Shown here one piece after another: positions 54,642 to 64,000 of a stretch of 64,000 nucleotides of DNA. The notes beneath the pieces were generated by a model that saw nothing but the letters and a program-made list of their open reading frames with translations, was not told the origin of the DNA and searched no databases. Position numbers and translations under genes: made by a program. The first letter of the stretch is position 1. Every line of letters begins with the position of its first letter. Source of the stretch: Cupriavidus pampae (GTDB lineage: Bacteria; Pseudomonadota; Gammaproteobacteria; Burkholderiales; Burkholderiaceae); the NCBI RefSeq assembly GCF_914271485.1, contig NZ_CAJZAG010000003.1, forward strand, positions 372,001-436,000. The letters run 5' to 3'.

Positions 54642-55529
54642 ATGAACGACCCCTATCCCAGTTCGAAATCTGCCAATTTCAAGCAGTCGGATCGGCCACG
54701 ATCCCTTCTCGAACGCCTTTCGGATTTCATTTCCCCCGAGCCGGACACTCGCACGGAATTGCTCGAAGTGCTGCAGGACGCGCACGGACGCAATCTGATC
54801 GACGCTGATTCGCTCTCGATGATCGAGGGCGTGTTCCAGGTTTCCGAGCTCACCGCGCGCGACATCATGGTGCCCCGCGCCCAGATGGACGCGGTCAATA
54901 TCGCCGACGCGCCCGAGACCTTCATCCCGTACATGCAGCAGACCGCGCACTCGCGGTTTCCGGTGTACGAGGGCAGCCGTGACAACATCATCGGCATCCT
55001 GATGGCGAAGGATCTGCTGCGCTACTACACCGATGACACCTTCGACCTGCGCGAGACGCTGCGGCCGGCGGTGTTCATTCCGGAGTCGAAGCGGCTGAAC
55101 ATCCTGCTGCGCGAGTTCCGCATCAACCGCAATCACATCGCGATCGTTGTCGATGAATACGGCGGCGTGGCGGGCCTGGTCACGATCGAGGACGTGCTCG
55201 AGCAGATCGTCGGCGACATCGAGGACGAGTTCGACCTCGACGAAGATCAGGACAAGATCCTGCCGACCGCCGATGGCGCCTGGCGCGTGCACGGCCTGAC
55301 CGAGATCGAGCAGTTCAACGAAGCGTTTGGCACCGGCTTCTCCGACCATGACGTCGATACGGTGGGCGGCCTGCTGATCAACCACCTCGGCCATGTGCCG
55401 CATCGTGGCGAGATCATCACGTTGCCGCCGATGCGCTTCGAGGTCCTGCGCGCCGATGCGCGCCAGGTGCACCTGCTGCAGGTGCGCCGGGAAGCTACCA
55501 ACGACGCGCTGGCCGTGGCCGATGCATGA
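54642..55529 (+). CDS. corC: CorC-type CBS-domain protein
   Basis: 295 aa HlyC/CorC family protein. Two CBS domains (TARDIMVPRAQMDAVNIADA; FRINRNHIAIVVDEYGGVAG) and the CorC_HlyC C-terminal domain (DGAWRVHGLTEIEQFNEAFG, then DTVGGLLINHLGHVPHRGE) are visible. CorC proteins bind nucleotides and modulate Mg/Co transport. The start at 54642 (MNDPYPSS) is favoured by family length. The upstream 147 bp lack a gene. It overlaps lnt by ATGA. Confidence 0.95.
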   Translation: MNDPYPSSKSANFKQSDRPRSLLERLSDFISPEPDTRTELLEVLQDAHGRNLIDADSLSMIEGVFQVSELTARDIMVPRAQMDAVNIADAPETFIPYMQQTAHSRFPVYEGSRDNIIGILMAKDLLRYYTDDTFDLRETLRPAVFIPESKRLNILLREFRINRNHIAIVVDEYGGVAGLVTIEDVLEQIVGDIEDEFDLDEDQDKILPTADGAWRVHGLTEIEQFNEAFGTGFSDHDVDTVGGLLINHLGHVPHRGEIITLPPMRFEVLRADARQVHLLQVRREATNDALAVADA

Positions 55530-57217
55530 AGCGTTCCGCCGCCAGCGCGGTGGATGCGCGCCGTGCTGACGGCCATGCCGGCCAGTCCAGCCACGGCGGC
55601 AATCACTCCGACAAGACTTTTTCACCGATGAACTCTGCTTCGGCTGCTTCGCGCGATCTTTCGCGCGCGACCGCGCTTGGCCCACGTCTGCGTCTGCTGC
55701 TGGCGGCCATGCTCGGCATTGCGCACACCCAGGCCTTCGCGCCCCACGACTGGTGGTGGCTGCAACTGCTCGCTCTCGCGGGGCTGGTGGCGCTGATGGC
55801 CGATGCCGGTCGCGCGCGCATGGCTGCCGCCACTGGCTATGCCTTCGGCATGGGCTGGTTTCTGTCGGGCATCTGGTGGCTTTACATCAGCATGCACGTG
55901 TACGGCGAGATGCCGGCCTGGATGGCCGCGCCCGCCGTGGTGCTGTTTGCAGCCTACCTGTCGCTGTGGCCGGCTTTGGCTGGCGCCGTCTGGTACTGGC
56001 TGACGCGTTCGCGACCGGCCGCATCCGCCACGGCGCTGGCTGGCGTGTTCGGCGCCATCCTGTTTGGCGCCGCCTGGGGCCTGTCGGAGTGGTTGCGCGG
56101 CGTCGTGTTCACGGGCTTTCCGTGGCTCGGCAGCGGCTACCCGCATACCGCGGGCCCGTTGGCCGGTTACGCCCCGCTGTTCGGCGTGTATGGCATTGCC
56201 ACGCTGGCCGCGACGCTGGCGGCCCTGCTCGTGGTCGCAGTGCGCGCGGCTGGCCTGCGCCGGCGCGGCACGATGGTCACGGCGATCGTCAGCGGCGCCG
56301 CGATCGTGATCGTGGGCGCGGTGCTGCGCCCGGTGGCGTGGACCCAGCCCATTGGCGAGCCGATCTCGGTGCGTCTGCTGCAGGGCAATGTCGCGCAGGA
56401 CATCAAGTTCGAGCCAGTCGGCATCCAGCGCTCGCTGGAACTGTATCGCGACCTGATCACGGCCAAACCGGCCGACCTCGTGATCACGCCGGAGACCGGC
56501 TTCCCGGTGATCCTGCAGGAGCTGCCGCTCGATATCGCTCAGGACGTGCGGCGTTTCATGGAGAACACCGGCAGCACGATCCTCTTCGGTGCGGTGGGCG
56601 CGGACTCACCGGTGGACTTCACCAACAGTGCATTCGCAATCGGTCCCGAACATCCGACGCTGTATCGCTATAACAAGCACCATCTGGTGCCGTTTGGCGA
56701 GTTCATTCCGTTCGGCTTCCACTGGTTCGTCAATATGATGAAGATGCCGCTCGGCGACTTCATGCGCGGCGGGCTGGACCAGCAGGCGGTGCCGGTGCGC
56801 GGCATTCGCGTGGCGCCCAATATCTGCTACGAGGATTTGTTCGGCGAGGAGATCGCGCATACGCTGCGCCATCAACCGGAGCCCGCAAACATGATGGCGA
56901 ACATGACCAACCTGGCATGGTTCGGTGACACCATCGCGCTGGATCAGCATCTGCAGATCTCGCGCATGCGCGCGCTGGAGATGCGCCGCCCGATGCTGCG
57001 CGCCACCAATACCGGCATGACCGCGGTGGTCAAGCCGGACGGCTCCACCGAGCGGCTGCCGACGTTCGAGGTCGGCACGCTGGCTGCGACGGTTCAGGGC
57101 ATGCAGGGATTTACGCCGTTCATCCGCTGGGGGAACGTGCCGTTCCTGGCGTTGAGCGGGCTGGTGCTGGCGGCCGCGGCACTGGCGCGCGTACGCCGGC
57201 GCGGCTCAGTGACGTAG
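55526..57217 (+). CDS. lnt: Apolipoprotein N-acyltransferase
   Basis: 563 aa. An N-terminal membrane domain with several helices (about 50-250) is followed by a nitrilase-like periplasmic domain. The catalytic triad is E323 (VITPETGFPV), K384 (YNKHHLVPFGEF) and C434 (NICYEDLFGEE), matching E. coli E267, K335 and C387. Lnt adds the third acyl chain to outer-membrane lipoproteins. The ATG at 55526 overlaps the corC stop; an ATG at 55628 would remove a 34-residue polar leader and is equally possible. Confidence 0.96.
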   Translation: MKRSAASAVDARRADGHAGQSSHGGNHSDKTFSPMNSASAASRDLSRATALGPRLRLLLAAMLGIAHTQAFAPHDWWWLQLLALAGLVALMADAGRARMAAATGYAFGMGWFLSGIWWLYISMHVYGEMPAWMAAPAVVLFAAYLSLWPALAGAVWYWLTRSRPAASATALAGVFGAILFGAAWGLSEWLRGVVFTGFPWLGSGYPHTAGPLAGYAPLFGVYGIATLAATLAALLVVAVRAAGLRRRGTMVTAIVSGAAIVIVGAVLRPVAWTQPIGEPISVRLLQGNVAQDIKFEPVGIQRSLELYRDLITAKPADLVITPETGFPVILQELPLDIAQDVRRFMENTGSTILFGAVGADSPVDFTNSAFAIGPEHPTLYRYNKHHLVPFGEFIPFGFHWFVNMMKMPLGDFMRGGLDQQAVPVRGIRVAPNICYEDLFGEEIAHTLRHQPEPANMMANMTNLAWFGDTIALDQHLQISRMRALEMRRPMLRATNTGMTAVVKPDGSTERLPTFEVGTLAATVQGMQGFTPFIRWGNVPFLALSGLVLAAAALARVRRRGSVT

Positions 57218-57233
57218 GATGAGCGGCGCAGGG

Positions 57234-57317
57234 CTAGCGCAATACCACCGAAACGGCGGCAGCGACAGCCATCACGGCGATGGCGACAAGATAAGGCTTA
57301 CGAGGCAACAACGACAT
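57234..57317 (-). CDS. 27-residue single-helix small membrane protein (putative)
   Basis: The reverse strand encodes MSLLPRKPYLVAIAVMAVAA then AVSVVLR and a stop. A Shine-Dalgarno (aagggg) lies 7-12 bases before the ATG. It has a basic N-terminus and one hydrophobic helix, a common layout for small membrane proteins. It is convergent with lnt. No homologue is recognised; translation is plausible, not shown. Confidence 0.5.
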   Translation of the reverse strand: MSLLPRKPYLVAIAVMAVAAAVSVVLR

Positions 57318-57623
57318 GACCGATCCCCTTATTAAGGTTGAATGCAGCTCTGAATGACTGCGTAATCTGCACTGTATACAAAATTGGTATCGGCACACAT
57401 CGTCCTTCTCTGAATATCGTGTCGGTATTTTCCCGACCCGTTGCCGGAATCTGACACTGCGGCAACGGGCCAAAAGTCGGCCAGCGCATGCAAACACCCC
57501 CCTCCTTCGGCGGTCGTCGCGCAAAAAACCGATAGAATTCAGGGTTTGGCAATCCGACCGCCCGAATTCGACTGCCCGAAGCCGGCCACCCGAATTGCCG
57601 CCGCATTCATCTCCGTCCTTCCT
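57318..57623. other. Upstream region of glyQ with a hairpin
   Basis: About 306 bp. A perfect 10-bp stem cccgttgccg/cggcaacggg (57437-57446, 57460-57469) lies 155-190 bp before glyQ; it has no T tract. A -10-like tagaat is at 57533-57538. No T-box features were seen, as expected outside Gram-positives. Confidence 0.5.
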
Positions 57624-58562
57624 ATGCTGACCTTCCAACAAATGATTCTGACCCTGCAGGCCTACTGGGACCGGCAGGGTTGCGCGTTGCTGCAACCGAT
57701 CGATCTGGAGGTCGGCGCGGGCACGTCGCACGTGCACACGTTCCTGCGCGCGATCGGACCCGAGCCATGGCGCGCCGCGTATGTGCAGCCGTCGCGCCGG
57801 CCCAAGGACGGCCGCTATGGCGAGAACCCGAACCGCCTGCAGCACTACTACCAATACCAGGTGGTCCTGAAGCCCGCGCCCGAAAACATCCTCGAGCTGT
57901 ACCTCGGCTCGCTCGAGGCGCTCGGACTCGACCTGAAGCAGAACGACATCCGCTTCGTCGAGGACGACTGGGAGAATCCGACGCTCGGCGCGTGGGGCCT
58001 GGGCTGGGAAGTCTGGCTCAACGGCATGGAAGTCACGCAGTTCACGTACTTCCAGCAGGTGGGCGGCATCGATTGCAAGCCCATCACGGGCGAGATCACG
58101 TACGGCATCGAACGTCTGGCGATGTACCTGCAGAAGGTCGAGAACGTGTACGACCTGGTCTGGACCGAGTGGGTCGAGAACGGCGAAACGCGTCGCCTGA
58201 CCTACGGCGACGTGTATCACCAGAACGAGGTGGAGCAGTCCACCTACAACTTCGAGCACAGCAACACCGAAATCCTGTTCCGGCATTTCTCGGAACACGA
58301 AGGTGAAGCCAAGCGCCTGATGGGAGAGGTCAAGGAGGGCGAGACCGCCACCGGCACGCGCCTGGCCCTGCCCGCCTACGAACAGGTTCTCAAGGCCGCC
58401 CACACGTTCAACCTGCTGGACGCGCGCGGCGCGATCTCGGTGACCGAGCGCGCGGCTTATATCGGCCGCATCCGCAATCTGTCGCGGATGGTGGCGCAGG
58501 CCTACTACGATTCGCGGGAGGCCCTCGGCTTTCCGATGTGTGGCAAGAGGACCGACGCATGA
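57624..58562 (+). CDS. glyQ: Glycyl-tRNA synthetase alpha subunit
   Basis: 312 aa catalytic subunit of the bacterial alpha2beta2 glycyl-tRNA synthetase. Start [20 protein letters not shown], class II motifs in [20 protein letters not shown] and [20 protein letters not shown]. It activates glycine with ATP. The start at 57624 is the family start; upstream in-frame sequence is not conserved-looking. Its stop overlaps the start of the next gene (ATGA). Confidence 0.98.
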   Translation: MLTFQQMILTLQAYWDRQGCALLQPIDLEVGAGTSHVHTFLRAIGPEPWRAAYVQPSRRPKDGRYGENPNRLQHYYQYQVVLKPAPENILELYLGSLEALGLDLKQNDIRFVEDDWENPTLGAWGLGWEVWLNGMEVTQFTYFQQVGGIDCKPITGEITYGIERLAMYLQKVENVYDLVWTEWVENGETRRLTYGDVYHQNEVEQSTYNFEHSNTEILFRHFSEHEGEAKRLMGEVKEGETATGTRLALPAYEQVLKAAHTFNLLDARGAISVTERAAYIGRIRNLSRMVAQAYYDSREALGFPMCGKRTDA

Positions 58563-59191
58563 CGTCCCCCCTGCGCGGCCCGGTCCCGTTGCGGCTGGTC
58601 CTGGCCGCCGTACTGACCGCGGCCGGTATCGCCACGATCGCACCGGGCAGCGCGCTGGCGAAGAGCACGACCGCCCCCACGCCGCAGGTGCTGTACCTGC
58701 CGGAGAACCTCGCCAATGTGTGCGAGGCCGACCAGCAGCAGCTGCAACAGGCCATCGCGCGCCACTGGCGGCCGGGGCTCAATGCCGTGGACCAGTGGAC
58801 GCAGCTCGTACGGACGTTCTCGTGCGACCTGTCGGGCTCGCGCGATCTGGGCTGGCACCGTGTGCCGCTGCGCGCTTACGAAAGCGCGATCCGCTACCCG
58901 CTGACGTGGGTCGAGTGGGAAGAGCGCAATGGCAAGGCCAGGCGCGCGGTCAAGATGTATCGCTCGGCCGCGCAGCTGCCGCAGAAGATCGATTTCTGGG
59001 TGGGCGGCCGCATCGACGAGATTCGCTACGATCGCCGCCTGCAGCGCATCGATGCACGTTTTCCCGCCGCGGGTAGCCGCGGCGCTTCCGGCGTGGCCGC
59101 GCAATGCGCGTACACCACGCTGCAGTTCCGGCAACAGAACGGCCTGTGGCTGCTGTCCGGCGTAGAACCCAATCCCGCACCGCGCTGCTGA
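58559..59191 (+). CDS. Secreted protein encoded between glyQ and glyS
   Basis: 210 aa. Signal peptide in the first ~34 residues ([20 protein letters not shown]...ALA). The mature part starts with [20 protein letters not shown], contains cysteines at CEAD, CDLSGS and CAYTTLQF, and ends with PNPAPRC. I do not recognise a named domain. It is translationally coupled to glyQ (ATGA) and sits 36 bp before glyS, so it is expressed with the synthetase though it is exported. Genes of this kind are found at this place in related Burkholderiales, as far as I know. Confidence 0.85.
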   Translation: MTSPLRGPVPLRLVLAAVLTAAGIATIAPGSALAKSTTAPTPQVLYLPENLANVCEADQQQLQQAIARHWRPGLNAVDQWTQLVRTFSCDLSGSRDLGWHRVPLRAYESAIRYPLTWVEWEERNGKARRAVKMYRSAAQLPQKIDFWVGGRIDEIRYDRRLQRIDARFPAAGSRGASGVAAQCAYTTLQFRQQNGLWLLSGVEPNPAPRC

Positions 59192-59227
59192 GCGCGGTGC
59201 CTGCCTCATACCCGTTGGATACGATTC

Positions 59228-61351
59228 ATGTCGCAACTGATGACCGATTCGCTGCTGATCGAACTGTTCACCGAAGAGCTGCCGCCCAAGGCGCTGGCCC
59301 GGCTCGGTGACGCGTTTGCGCAAGGCCTGTTCGCGGGCCTGCGCGAGCGCGACCTGCTCGAAACCGGCGCCACCGTGACGCCGTTCGCCACGCCTCGCCG
59401 CCTGGCCGCGCTGGTCACCGGCGTGCGTAGCGCCGCGCCAGACCGCGAGCAACGCGAGAAGGTACTCCCGCTGACCGTGGCACTGGATGCCGCGGGCGCG
59501 CCGACCGCCCCGCTCGCCAAGAAACTCGCGGCGCTGGCCAAGTCGATCGGCGTCGACTCGATCGACTGGCAGACCCTCGAGCGCGCGTCCGACGGCAAGG
59601 CCGATGCATTCTTCCATCGTTACACCGCGCGCGGTGCCACGCTGGCTGGCGGCCTGCAGGCGGCGCTCGACGAGACGCTCACGAAGCTGCCGATTCCGAA
59701 GCTGATGAGCTATCAGCGTCCCGATGGCAGCACCGTGCATTTCGTGCGTCCCGCGCATAGCCTGATCGCGTTGTTCGGCGCCGAGATCGTGCCGGTATCG
59801 GTGCTGGGCCTCGACGCCAGCAATATCACGCAGGGCCACCGCTTCCTCTCGCACGGCATGATCGAGATTCCGCATGCGAACGAGTACGCGGCGCTGCTCG
59901 AGTCGAAGGGCCGCGTGGTGGCGAGCTATGCCGACCGCCGCGAGCGTATTCGCTCGACGCTGCTGGCCGAGGCTGGCGCGGATCAGGTGGTCATGCCCGA
60001 CGCACTGCTCGACGAAGTGAACTCGCTTGTCGAATGGCCGGTGGTGTACGCCTGCCACTTCGAGGAGACGTTCCTCTCGGTGCCGCAGGAATGCCTGATC
60101 CTGACGATGCAGACCAACCAGAAGTACTTTGCGCTGACCGATGCCAACGGGCATCTGCGTCATCGTTTCCTGATCGTATCGAACCTGGCGACGGAAACGC
60201 CGCAGTCGATCATCACGGGCAACGAACGCGTGGTACGCCCGCGCCTGGCCGACGCCAAGTTCTTCTTCGACCAGGATCGCAAGAAGACGCTGGCCTCGCG
60301 CGTGCCGCAGCTGGCCAACGTGGTCTATCACAACAAGATCGGTACGCAGCTCGATCGCGTCCAACGCCTGCAGCAGATCGCGGGCCATATCGCCGAGACC
60401 ATGAACGGTACCGGCGCGCCGGTCGATCAGGCTGCGGCCATGCGCGGCGCCGAGCTCGCCAAGGCGGATCTGCTGACCGACATGGTTGGCGAGTTCCCCG
60501 AGCTGCAGGGCACCATGGGCACGTACTACGCGCGCCACGACCACGAGGATCATGACGTGGCGCTGGCCTGCTCCGAACATTACCGTCCGCGCTTTGCCGG
60601 CGACGCGCTGCCGGCCGGCAACGTCAGCACGGCCGTGGCGCTGGCCGACAAGCTCGAGACGCTGGTCGGCATCTGGGGTATCGGCCTGCAGCCGACAGGC
60701 GAGAAGGATCCGTTCGCCCTGCGCCGCCACGCGCTCGGCATTCTGCGCATGCTGATCGAGAAGCCGCTCGCGGTGAAGCTCGACACGCTGCTCGCGCTGA
60801 CCGAGCAGTCGTTTGCCGGCATCGCCGCGGTGAAGCCCGCGCGCGAGGCCATTCTCGACTTCCTGTACGACCGCGTGCGCGGCTACCTGAAGGACAAGGG
60901 CTACACGACCAATGAAGTGGAAGCCGTGGTGAGCCTGCGCCCGCATGCGCTGCACGACATCATGGGCCGCATGGAAGCGGTGCGCACGTTCGCGGCGCTG
61001 CCGGAGGCGGAAGCGCTTGCGGCCGCCAACAAGCGCATCACGAACATCCTGCGCAAGACCGACGAGGCCATCGGCACGGTGGACGCCGCGCTGTTCCAGG
61101 AAGCGGCCGAACGCACGCTGCACGCGGCCATCGAGCGCGTGCGCCCGGGCGTTGAAGCGGCATTTGCCGGTGGCGATTTCACGGCCGCGCTGCGCGACCT
61201 CGCGCAACTGCGCGAGGCGGTGGACCAGTTCTTCAACGACGTGATGGTGATGGCCGACGACGCGCGCCTGCGCGCGAACCGGCTCGCGCTGCTGGCGTCG
61301 CTGCACGTGCTGGCCAACCGCGTGGCCGATATCTCCAAGCTGGCGGCCTGA
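59228..61351 (+). CDS. glyS: Glycyl-tRNA synthetase beta subunit
   Basis: 707 aa, standard GlyS length. It starts with [20 protein letters not shown] and holds the HD-like domain segment [20 protein letters not shown], the [20 protein letters not shown] block and the C-terminal anticodon-binding DALR-like region. It supplies tRNA binding for the alpha subunit. It follows the secreted-protein gene by 36 bp and precedes gmhB by 47 bp. Confidence 0.98.
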   Translation: MSQLMTDSLLIELFTEELPPKALARLGDAFAQGLFAGLRERDLLETGATVTPFATPRRLAALVTGVRSAAPDREQREKVLPLTVALDAAGAPTAPLAKKLAALAKSIGVDSIDWQTLERASDGKADAFFHRYTARGATLAGGLQAALDETLTKLPIPKLMSYQRPDGSTVHFVRPAHSLIALFGAEIVPVSVLGLDASNITQGHRFLSHGMIEIPHANEYAALLESKGRVVASYADRRERIRSTLLAEAGADQVVMPDALLDEVNSLVEWPVVYACHFEETFLSVPQECLILTMQTNQKYFALTDANGHLRHRFLIVSNLATETPQSIITGNERVVRPRLADAKFFFDQDRKKTLASRVPQLANVVYHNKIGTQLDRVQRLQQIAGHIAETMNGTGAPVDQAAAMRGAELAKADLLTDMVGEFPELQGTMGTYYARHDHEDHDVALACSEHYRPRFAGDALPAGNVSTAVALADKLETLVGIWGIGLQPTGEKDPFALRRHALGILRMLIEKPLAVKLDTLLALTEQSFAGIAAVKPAREAILDFLYDRVRGYLKDKGYTTNEVEAVVSLRPHALHDIMGRMEAVRTFAALPEAEALAAANKRITNILRKTDEAIGTVDAALFQEAAERTLHAAIERVRPGVEAAFAGGDFTAALRDLAQLREAVDQFFNDVMVMADDARLRANRLALLASLHVLANRVADISKLAA

Positions 61352-61398
61352 TCGCCGCTCTCCGACCGAAACAGGCTGCCCTACCGACGCAACGCAAG

Positions 61399-62019
61399 AT
61401 GCCACAGAATCCGCCCCGCTTCGTCATCCTCGATCGCGATGGCGTCGTCAATCTCGACAGCGATCAGTTCATCAAGACGCCCGATGAATGGGTGCCGATT
61501 GCCGGCAGCCTCGAGGCGATCGCCGCGCTGAACCAGGCCGGCTTTCGCGTAGTGATCGCGAGCAACCAGTCGGGCATTGGTCGCGGTCTGTTCGAGATGA
61601 GCGCGCTCAACGCGATGCACGAGAAGATGTACAAGGCGCTGGCCAATCTCGGCGGTCGCGTCGAGGCCGTCTTCTTCTGCCCGCACACGGCCGCCGACGG
61701 CTGTGATTGCCGCAAGCCCAAGCCCGGCATGTTCGAGCAGATCGGCGAACGCTTTGGCATCGAACTGCGCGCGGTACCCGTGGTCGGCGATTCCCTGCGA
61801 GACCTCGAAGCTGGCGTGGCGGTTGGCTGCGTGCCGCACCTCGTGCTGACTGGCAAAGGCCAGAAGACGCGAGACAAGGGTGGCTTGCCCGCCGGCACGC
61901 GCATCCACGACGATCTGGCCGCCTTCGCGCGCTGGCAAGTCACCGGCGACGGTGCCCTGCCCACGCACAAGTCCCCTGCCGCCCCCTCACAAGATCTGCC
62001 CCGCGCTCACCCCAGATGA
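61399..62019 (+). CDS. gmhB: D-glycero-beta-D-manno-heptose-1,7-bisphosphate 7-phosphatase
   Basis: 206 aa HAD phosphatase. Motif I is DRDGVVN, motif II is ASNQSG, the zinc loop reads FFCPHTAADGCDCRKP (three cysteines and a histidine), and motif IV is VVGDSLRDLEAG. It removes the 7-phosphate in ADP-heptose synthesis for LPS, supplying WaaF (3682). The C-terminal ~25 residues are a Pro-rich tail. The stop overlaps the plsC start by ATGA. Confidence 0.96.
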   Translation: MPQNPPRFVILDRDGVVNLDSDQFIKTPDEWVPIAGSLEAIAALNQAGFRVVIASNQSGIGRGLFEMSALNAMHEKMYKALANLGGRVEAVFFCPHTAADGCDCRKPKPGMFEQIGERFGIELRAVPVVGDSLRDLEAGVAVGCVPHLVLTGKGQKTRDKGGLPAGTRIHDDLAAFARWQVTGDGALPTHKSPAAPSQDLPRAHPR

Positions 62020-62777
62020 TCTTCATTCGTTCCCTGCTGTTTACGCTCTATCTGATCGTCCTGACGCCGCCCTACGCGTGCGCCTGCTTTATCGTCTTTC
62101 CGTTTATGAACGCCGCCAACCGCTTCCGCTTCGTGCGGGGCTGGACGCGGCTCGTGATCTGGGCCGCACGCGGCATCTGCGGCATCCAGTACCGCATCGA
62201 GGGCATGGACCGCATGCAGGCGATGCTGGACAAGCCCGTGGTGCTGCTGTCGAAGCACCAGTCCGCGTGGGAGACCGTGGCCTATATGGCCCTGATGCCC
62301 AAGCCGCTGTGCTTCGTGTTCAAACGCGAACTGCTGTTCGTGCCGTTCTTCGGTTGGGCGCTCGGCATGCTCAAGATGGTGCATATCAACCGCAAGGAAG
62401 GCTCGCGCGCGTTTGCGCAGGCGGTCGACCAGGGACGTGAGCGTCTGGCCGAGGGCGCGTGGATCATCATGTTCCCCGAGGGCACGCGCACGCCATCGGG
62501 CATGGCGCGTCCGCGCTACAAGAGCGGCGGCGCACGCCTTGCGGCCGAAACCGGGGCGTGGATCCTGCCGATTGCGGTCAACTCCGGCCGCGTGTGGCCG
62601 CGTAACTCGTTCCTCAAGTATCCGGGCACCGTGACGATTTCGGTCGGACCGGCGATCAACTCGGCCAACCGCACGGCCGATCAGCTCAACACCGAGGTGC
62701 AGATCTGGGTCGAGGCCGAGATGCGGCGCATCGATGCGGACAGCTACCGCGAAACGCAGGACGGGGCGCCTGCATGA
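62016..62777 (+). CDS. plsC: 1-acyl-sn-glycerol-3-phosphate acyltransferase
   Basis: 253 aa membrane-bound acyltransferase. N-terminal helix SLLFTLYLIVLTPPYACACF; motif I is HQSAWET (H-x4-E where H-x4-D is classical), motif III is FPEGTRTPSG. It makes phosphatidic acid from lysophosphatidic acid. The Glu in motif I occurs in many proteobacterial PlsC-like proteins. It overlaps both gmhB and the next gene by ATGA, indicating coupled translation. Confidence 0.93.
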   Translation: MIFIRSLLFTLYLIVLTPPYACACFIVFPFMNAANRFRFVRGWTRLVIWAARGICGIQYRIEGMDRMQAMLDKPVVLLSKHQSAWETVAYMALMPKPLCFVFKRELLFVPFFGWALGMLKMVHINRKEGSRAFAQAVDQGRERLAEGAWIIMFPEGTRTPSGMARPRYKSGGARLAAETGAWILPIAVNSGRVWPRNSFLKYPGTVTISVGPAINSANRTADQLNTEVQIWVEAEMRRIDADSYRETQDGAPA

Positions 62778-63673
62778 AGTTGTTGCGGCCTACCCCCGAT
62801 ACCACTGACGCGCAGCTCGAGCTATCGTTCGAGGCAGCGCTGGCGGCTGGGCCCGCGTCGCCCACGTCAGTTTCGCCGCTTGGGCCGCTTGGGCCGCTTG
62901 GGCCGATCGCGCCACTGGTGGCCGATCCTCCCGCATGGCCGCCGCTGCAACCGAACTCTCGGGTATTGCATATCGGCGAACGCCCGCTGCATTACACGCT
63001 CAAGCGCTCGGCACGCCGGACCATCGGCTTCACCATCGACGATCGCGGTCTGTCCATCACGGCGCCGCGCTGGGTGACGCTTGTCGACGTCGAGTCGGCC
63101 ATCCTCGAAAAGCAGCGCTGGATCTTCACCAAGCTCGGCGAGTGGCGCCACCGCGAGGCGCGCCGCGTGTTGCCGACCGTGCAGTGGCGCGAGGGCGCGA
63201 GCCTGCCGCTGCTTGGCAAGCCGATTACGCTGCGGCTCGATTCACCGACGGGCGCACTGCAGTTCGACGCGGAGACGCGCGTACTGCATCTCGCGTTACC
63301 GACGCATGCCGACGAGCAGCAGATCAAGGATCGCGTGCAGGGCTGGCTGCAACATCAGGCACGGCGCCTGCTGGCCGAACGGCTCGAGATCTATGCGGAG
63401 AAGCTCGGCGTGCGCCATACGGGCTTTGCGCTGACTTCCGCGGCGACGCGCTGGGGCAGTTGCACCGCCGACGGCAAGATCCGGCTGAACTGGCGCCTCA
63501 TGCATTTCCCGATGTCGATGATCGACTATGTGGCCGCGCACGAGCTCGCGCATCTCAAAGAGATGAACCACGGCCCGCGCTTCTGGGAAACGGTCGAGTC
63601 GATCTTTCCCGAGTTCCGCGATGCCCGCGCGCAGTTGCGCGCGCATCCGCCCGAGCTGTTACCGACGTTCTAG
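62774..63673 (+). CDS. YgjP-type zinc metalloprotease-like protein (SprT/DUF45)
   Basis: 299 aa. The YgjP/DUF45 domain (~65-290) includes the start LHYTLKRSARRTIGFTIDDR, the SAATRWGSCTADGKIRLNWR segment and the zinc motif HELAHLKEMNHGPRFW. The cytosolic role is unknown; a peptidase function is inferred from the motif. The N-terminal ~60 residues are low-complexity with a PLG repeat (three copies of cttgggccg at 62879-62905). The start overlaps the plsC stop (ATGA). Confidence 0.92.
   Translation: MKLLRPTPDTTDAQLELSFEAALAAGPASPTSVSPLGPLGPLGPIAPLVADPPAWPPLQPNSRVLHIGERPLHYTLKRSARRTIGFTIDDRGLSITAPRWVTLVDVESAILEKQRWIFTKLGEWRHREARRVLPTVQWREGASLPLLGKPITLRLDSPTGALQFDAETRVLHLALPTHADEQQIKDRVQGWLQHQARRLLAERLEIYAEKLGVRHTGFALTSAATRWGSCTADGKIRLNWRLMHFPMSMIDYVAAHELAHLKEMNHGPRFWETVESIFPEFRDARAQLRAHPPELLPTF
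62879..62905. repeat. 9-bp tandem repeat coding Pro-Leu-Gly
   Basis: Three exact copies of cttgggccg in the N-terminal linker of the YgjP-like gene; in frame. Confidence 0.9.
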
Positions 63674-63721
63674 AATACGGTTGCTGCCACGGCAGACACC
63701 AAACCTACAGAAGGCCCCCAC

Positions 63722-64000
63722 ATGCGACTCCTCCATACGATGCTCCGCGTTGGCGACTACCAGCGCTCGATCGATTTCTACACGCGCGTGCTCGGCATGC
63801 AGCTGCTGCGCGAGAGCGACAACCCCGAATACAAGTACCGGCTGGCCTTCGTTGGCTACGGTCCCGAGAGCGAAGGCGCGGTGATCGAGCTGACCTACAA
63901 CTACGGCGTCGATCAGTACGACCTGGGCAATGCTTACGGTCATATCGCGCTGGAAACCGACAATGCGGCGGCCGCGTGCGACCGCATTCGCGTAGCCGGT
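63722..64000 (+). CDS. gloA: Lactoylglutathione lyase (glyoxalase I), 5' part
   Basis: The first 93 codons are present; the gene runs off the right edge. [20 protein letters not shown] and [11 protein letters not shown] are the glyoxalase I start, with metal ligand His5, the second ligand Glu in [14 protein letters not shown], and the third His in AYGHIALE. GloA converts the methylglyoxal-glutathione hemithioacetal to lactoylglutathione. A gaaggc site is weak; the start is set by the family N-terminus. The fourth ligand Glu lies beyond the window. Confidence 0.96.
   Translation, partial: MRLLHTMLRVGDYQRSIDFYTRVLGMQLLRESDNPEYKYRLAFVGYGPESEGAVIELTYNYGVDQYDLGNAYGHIALETDNAAAACDRIRVAG

Noticed and set aside
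58505..61405. Minus-strand frame of about 966 codons opposite glyS
   Set aside because: Antisense shadow of glyS; no recognisable domain and no ribosome site.

Overview
The window is GC-rich, tightly packed bacterial chromosome. Gene content and gene order point to a betaproteobacterium of the Burkholderiales, most likely Cupriavidus or a close Ralstonia relative. Supporting blocks are miaB-phoH-ybeY-corC-lnt-glyQ-orf-glyS-gmhB-plsC-ygjP-gloA, recA-recX facing a TctD-like two-component pair, sucCD, and pilA followed by a PglL-type O-oligosaccharyltransferase. The genus is inferred from family knowledge; no alignment was run.

Layout. 1-9480 is housekeeping: the N-terminal part of an SNF2 helicase running off the left edge, ilvE, a zinc-finger protein, waaF, an NTF2-like protein, a YheT hydrolase, a conserved protein, an M48 metalloprotease and moaC. 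9800-13700 is envelope and surface: a Gly/Tyr/Pro-rich secreted protein, a glycine-zipper lipoprotein, PglL, a headless pilin fragment and pilA with a candidate sigma-54 promoter. 13900-19740 carries terC with a structured leader, sucCD, a DUF2889 protein, recX and recA with a near-perfect LexA box. 19995-24838 holds a response regulator/sensor kinase pair, a DUF4212 small membrane protein without its usual symporter partner, an MHS-type MFS transporter and a CAU tRNA with a consensus promoter.

24931-42855 is the main accessory region. It is one co-directional block on the minus strand encoding a giant (4003 aa) type I-secreted adhesin, an OmpA-family protein, an ABC transporter, an HlyD adaptor and a TolC-like outer-membrane protein. 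The adhesin has a Bap-type prefix, about 29 Ig-like modules, seven FG-GAP calcium loops (an integrin-alpha-like propeller) and an RTX-like C-terminus. Twenty-three of the Ig modules follow a five-module higher-order order (E-A-B-C-D) with a DNA period of about 1575 bp, which suggests block amplification. This is the most interesting system in the window.

43041-47560 is a small regulatory and metabolic patch: LysR/quinone oxidoreductase, an orphan NarL-type regulator, a CoA transferase with an in-frame tandem repeat, and UspA. 47566-64000 returns to core genes: SrkA-like kinase, RhlE helicase, the miaB-to-lnt cluster, glycyl-tRNA synthetase with a secreted protein gene between its two subunits, gmhB, plsC, ygjP-like, and gloA cut by the right edge. 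Short tandem repeats (9-21 bp units) recur through the window, in three cases spanning a stop codon.
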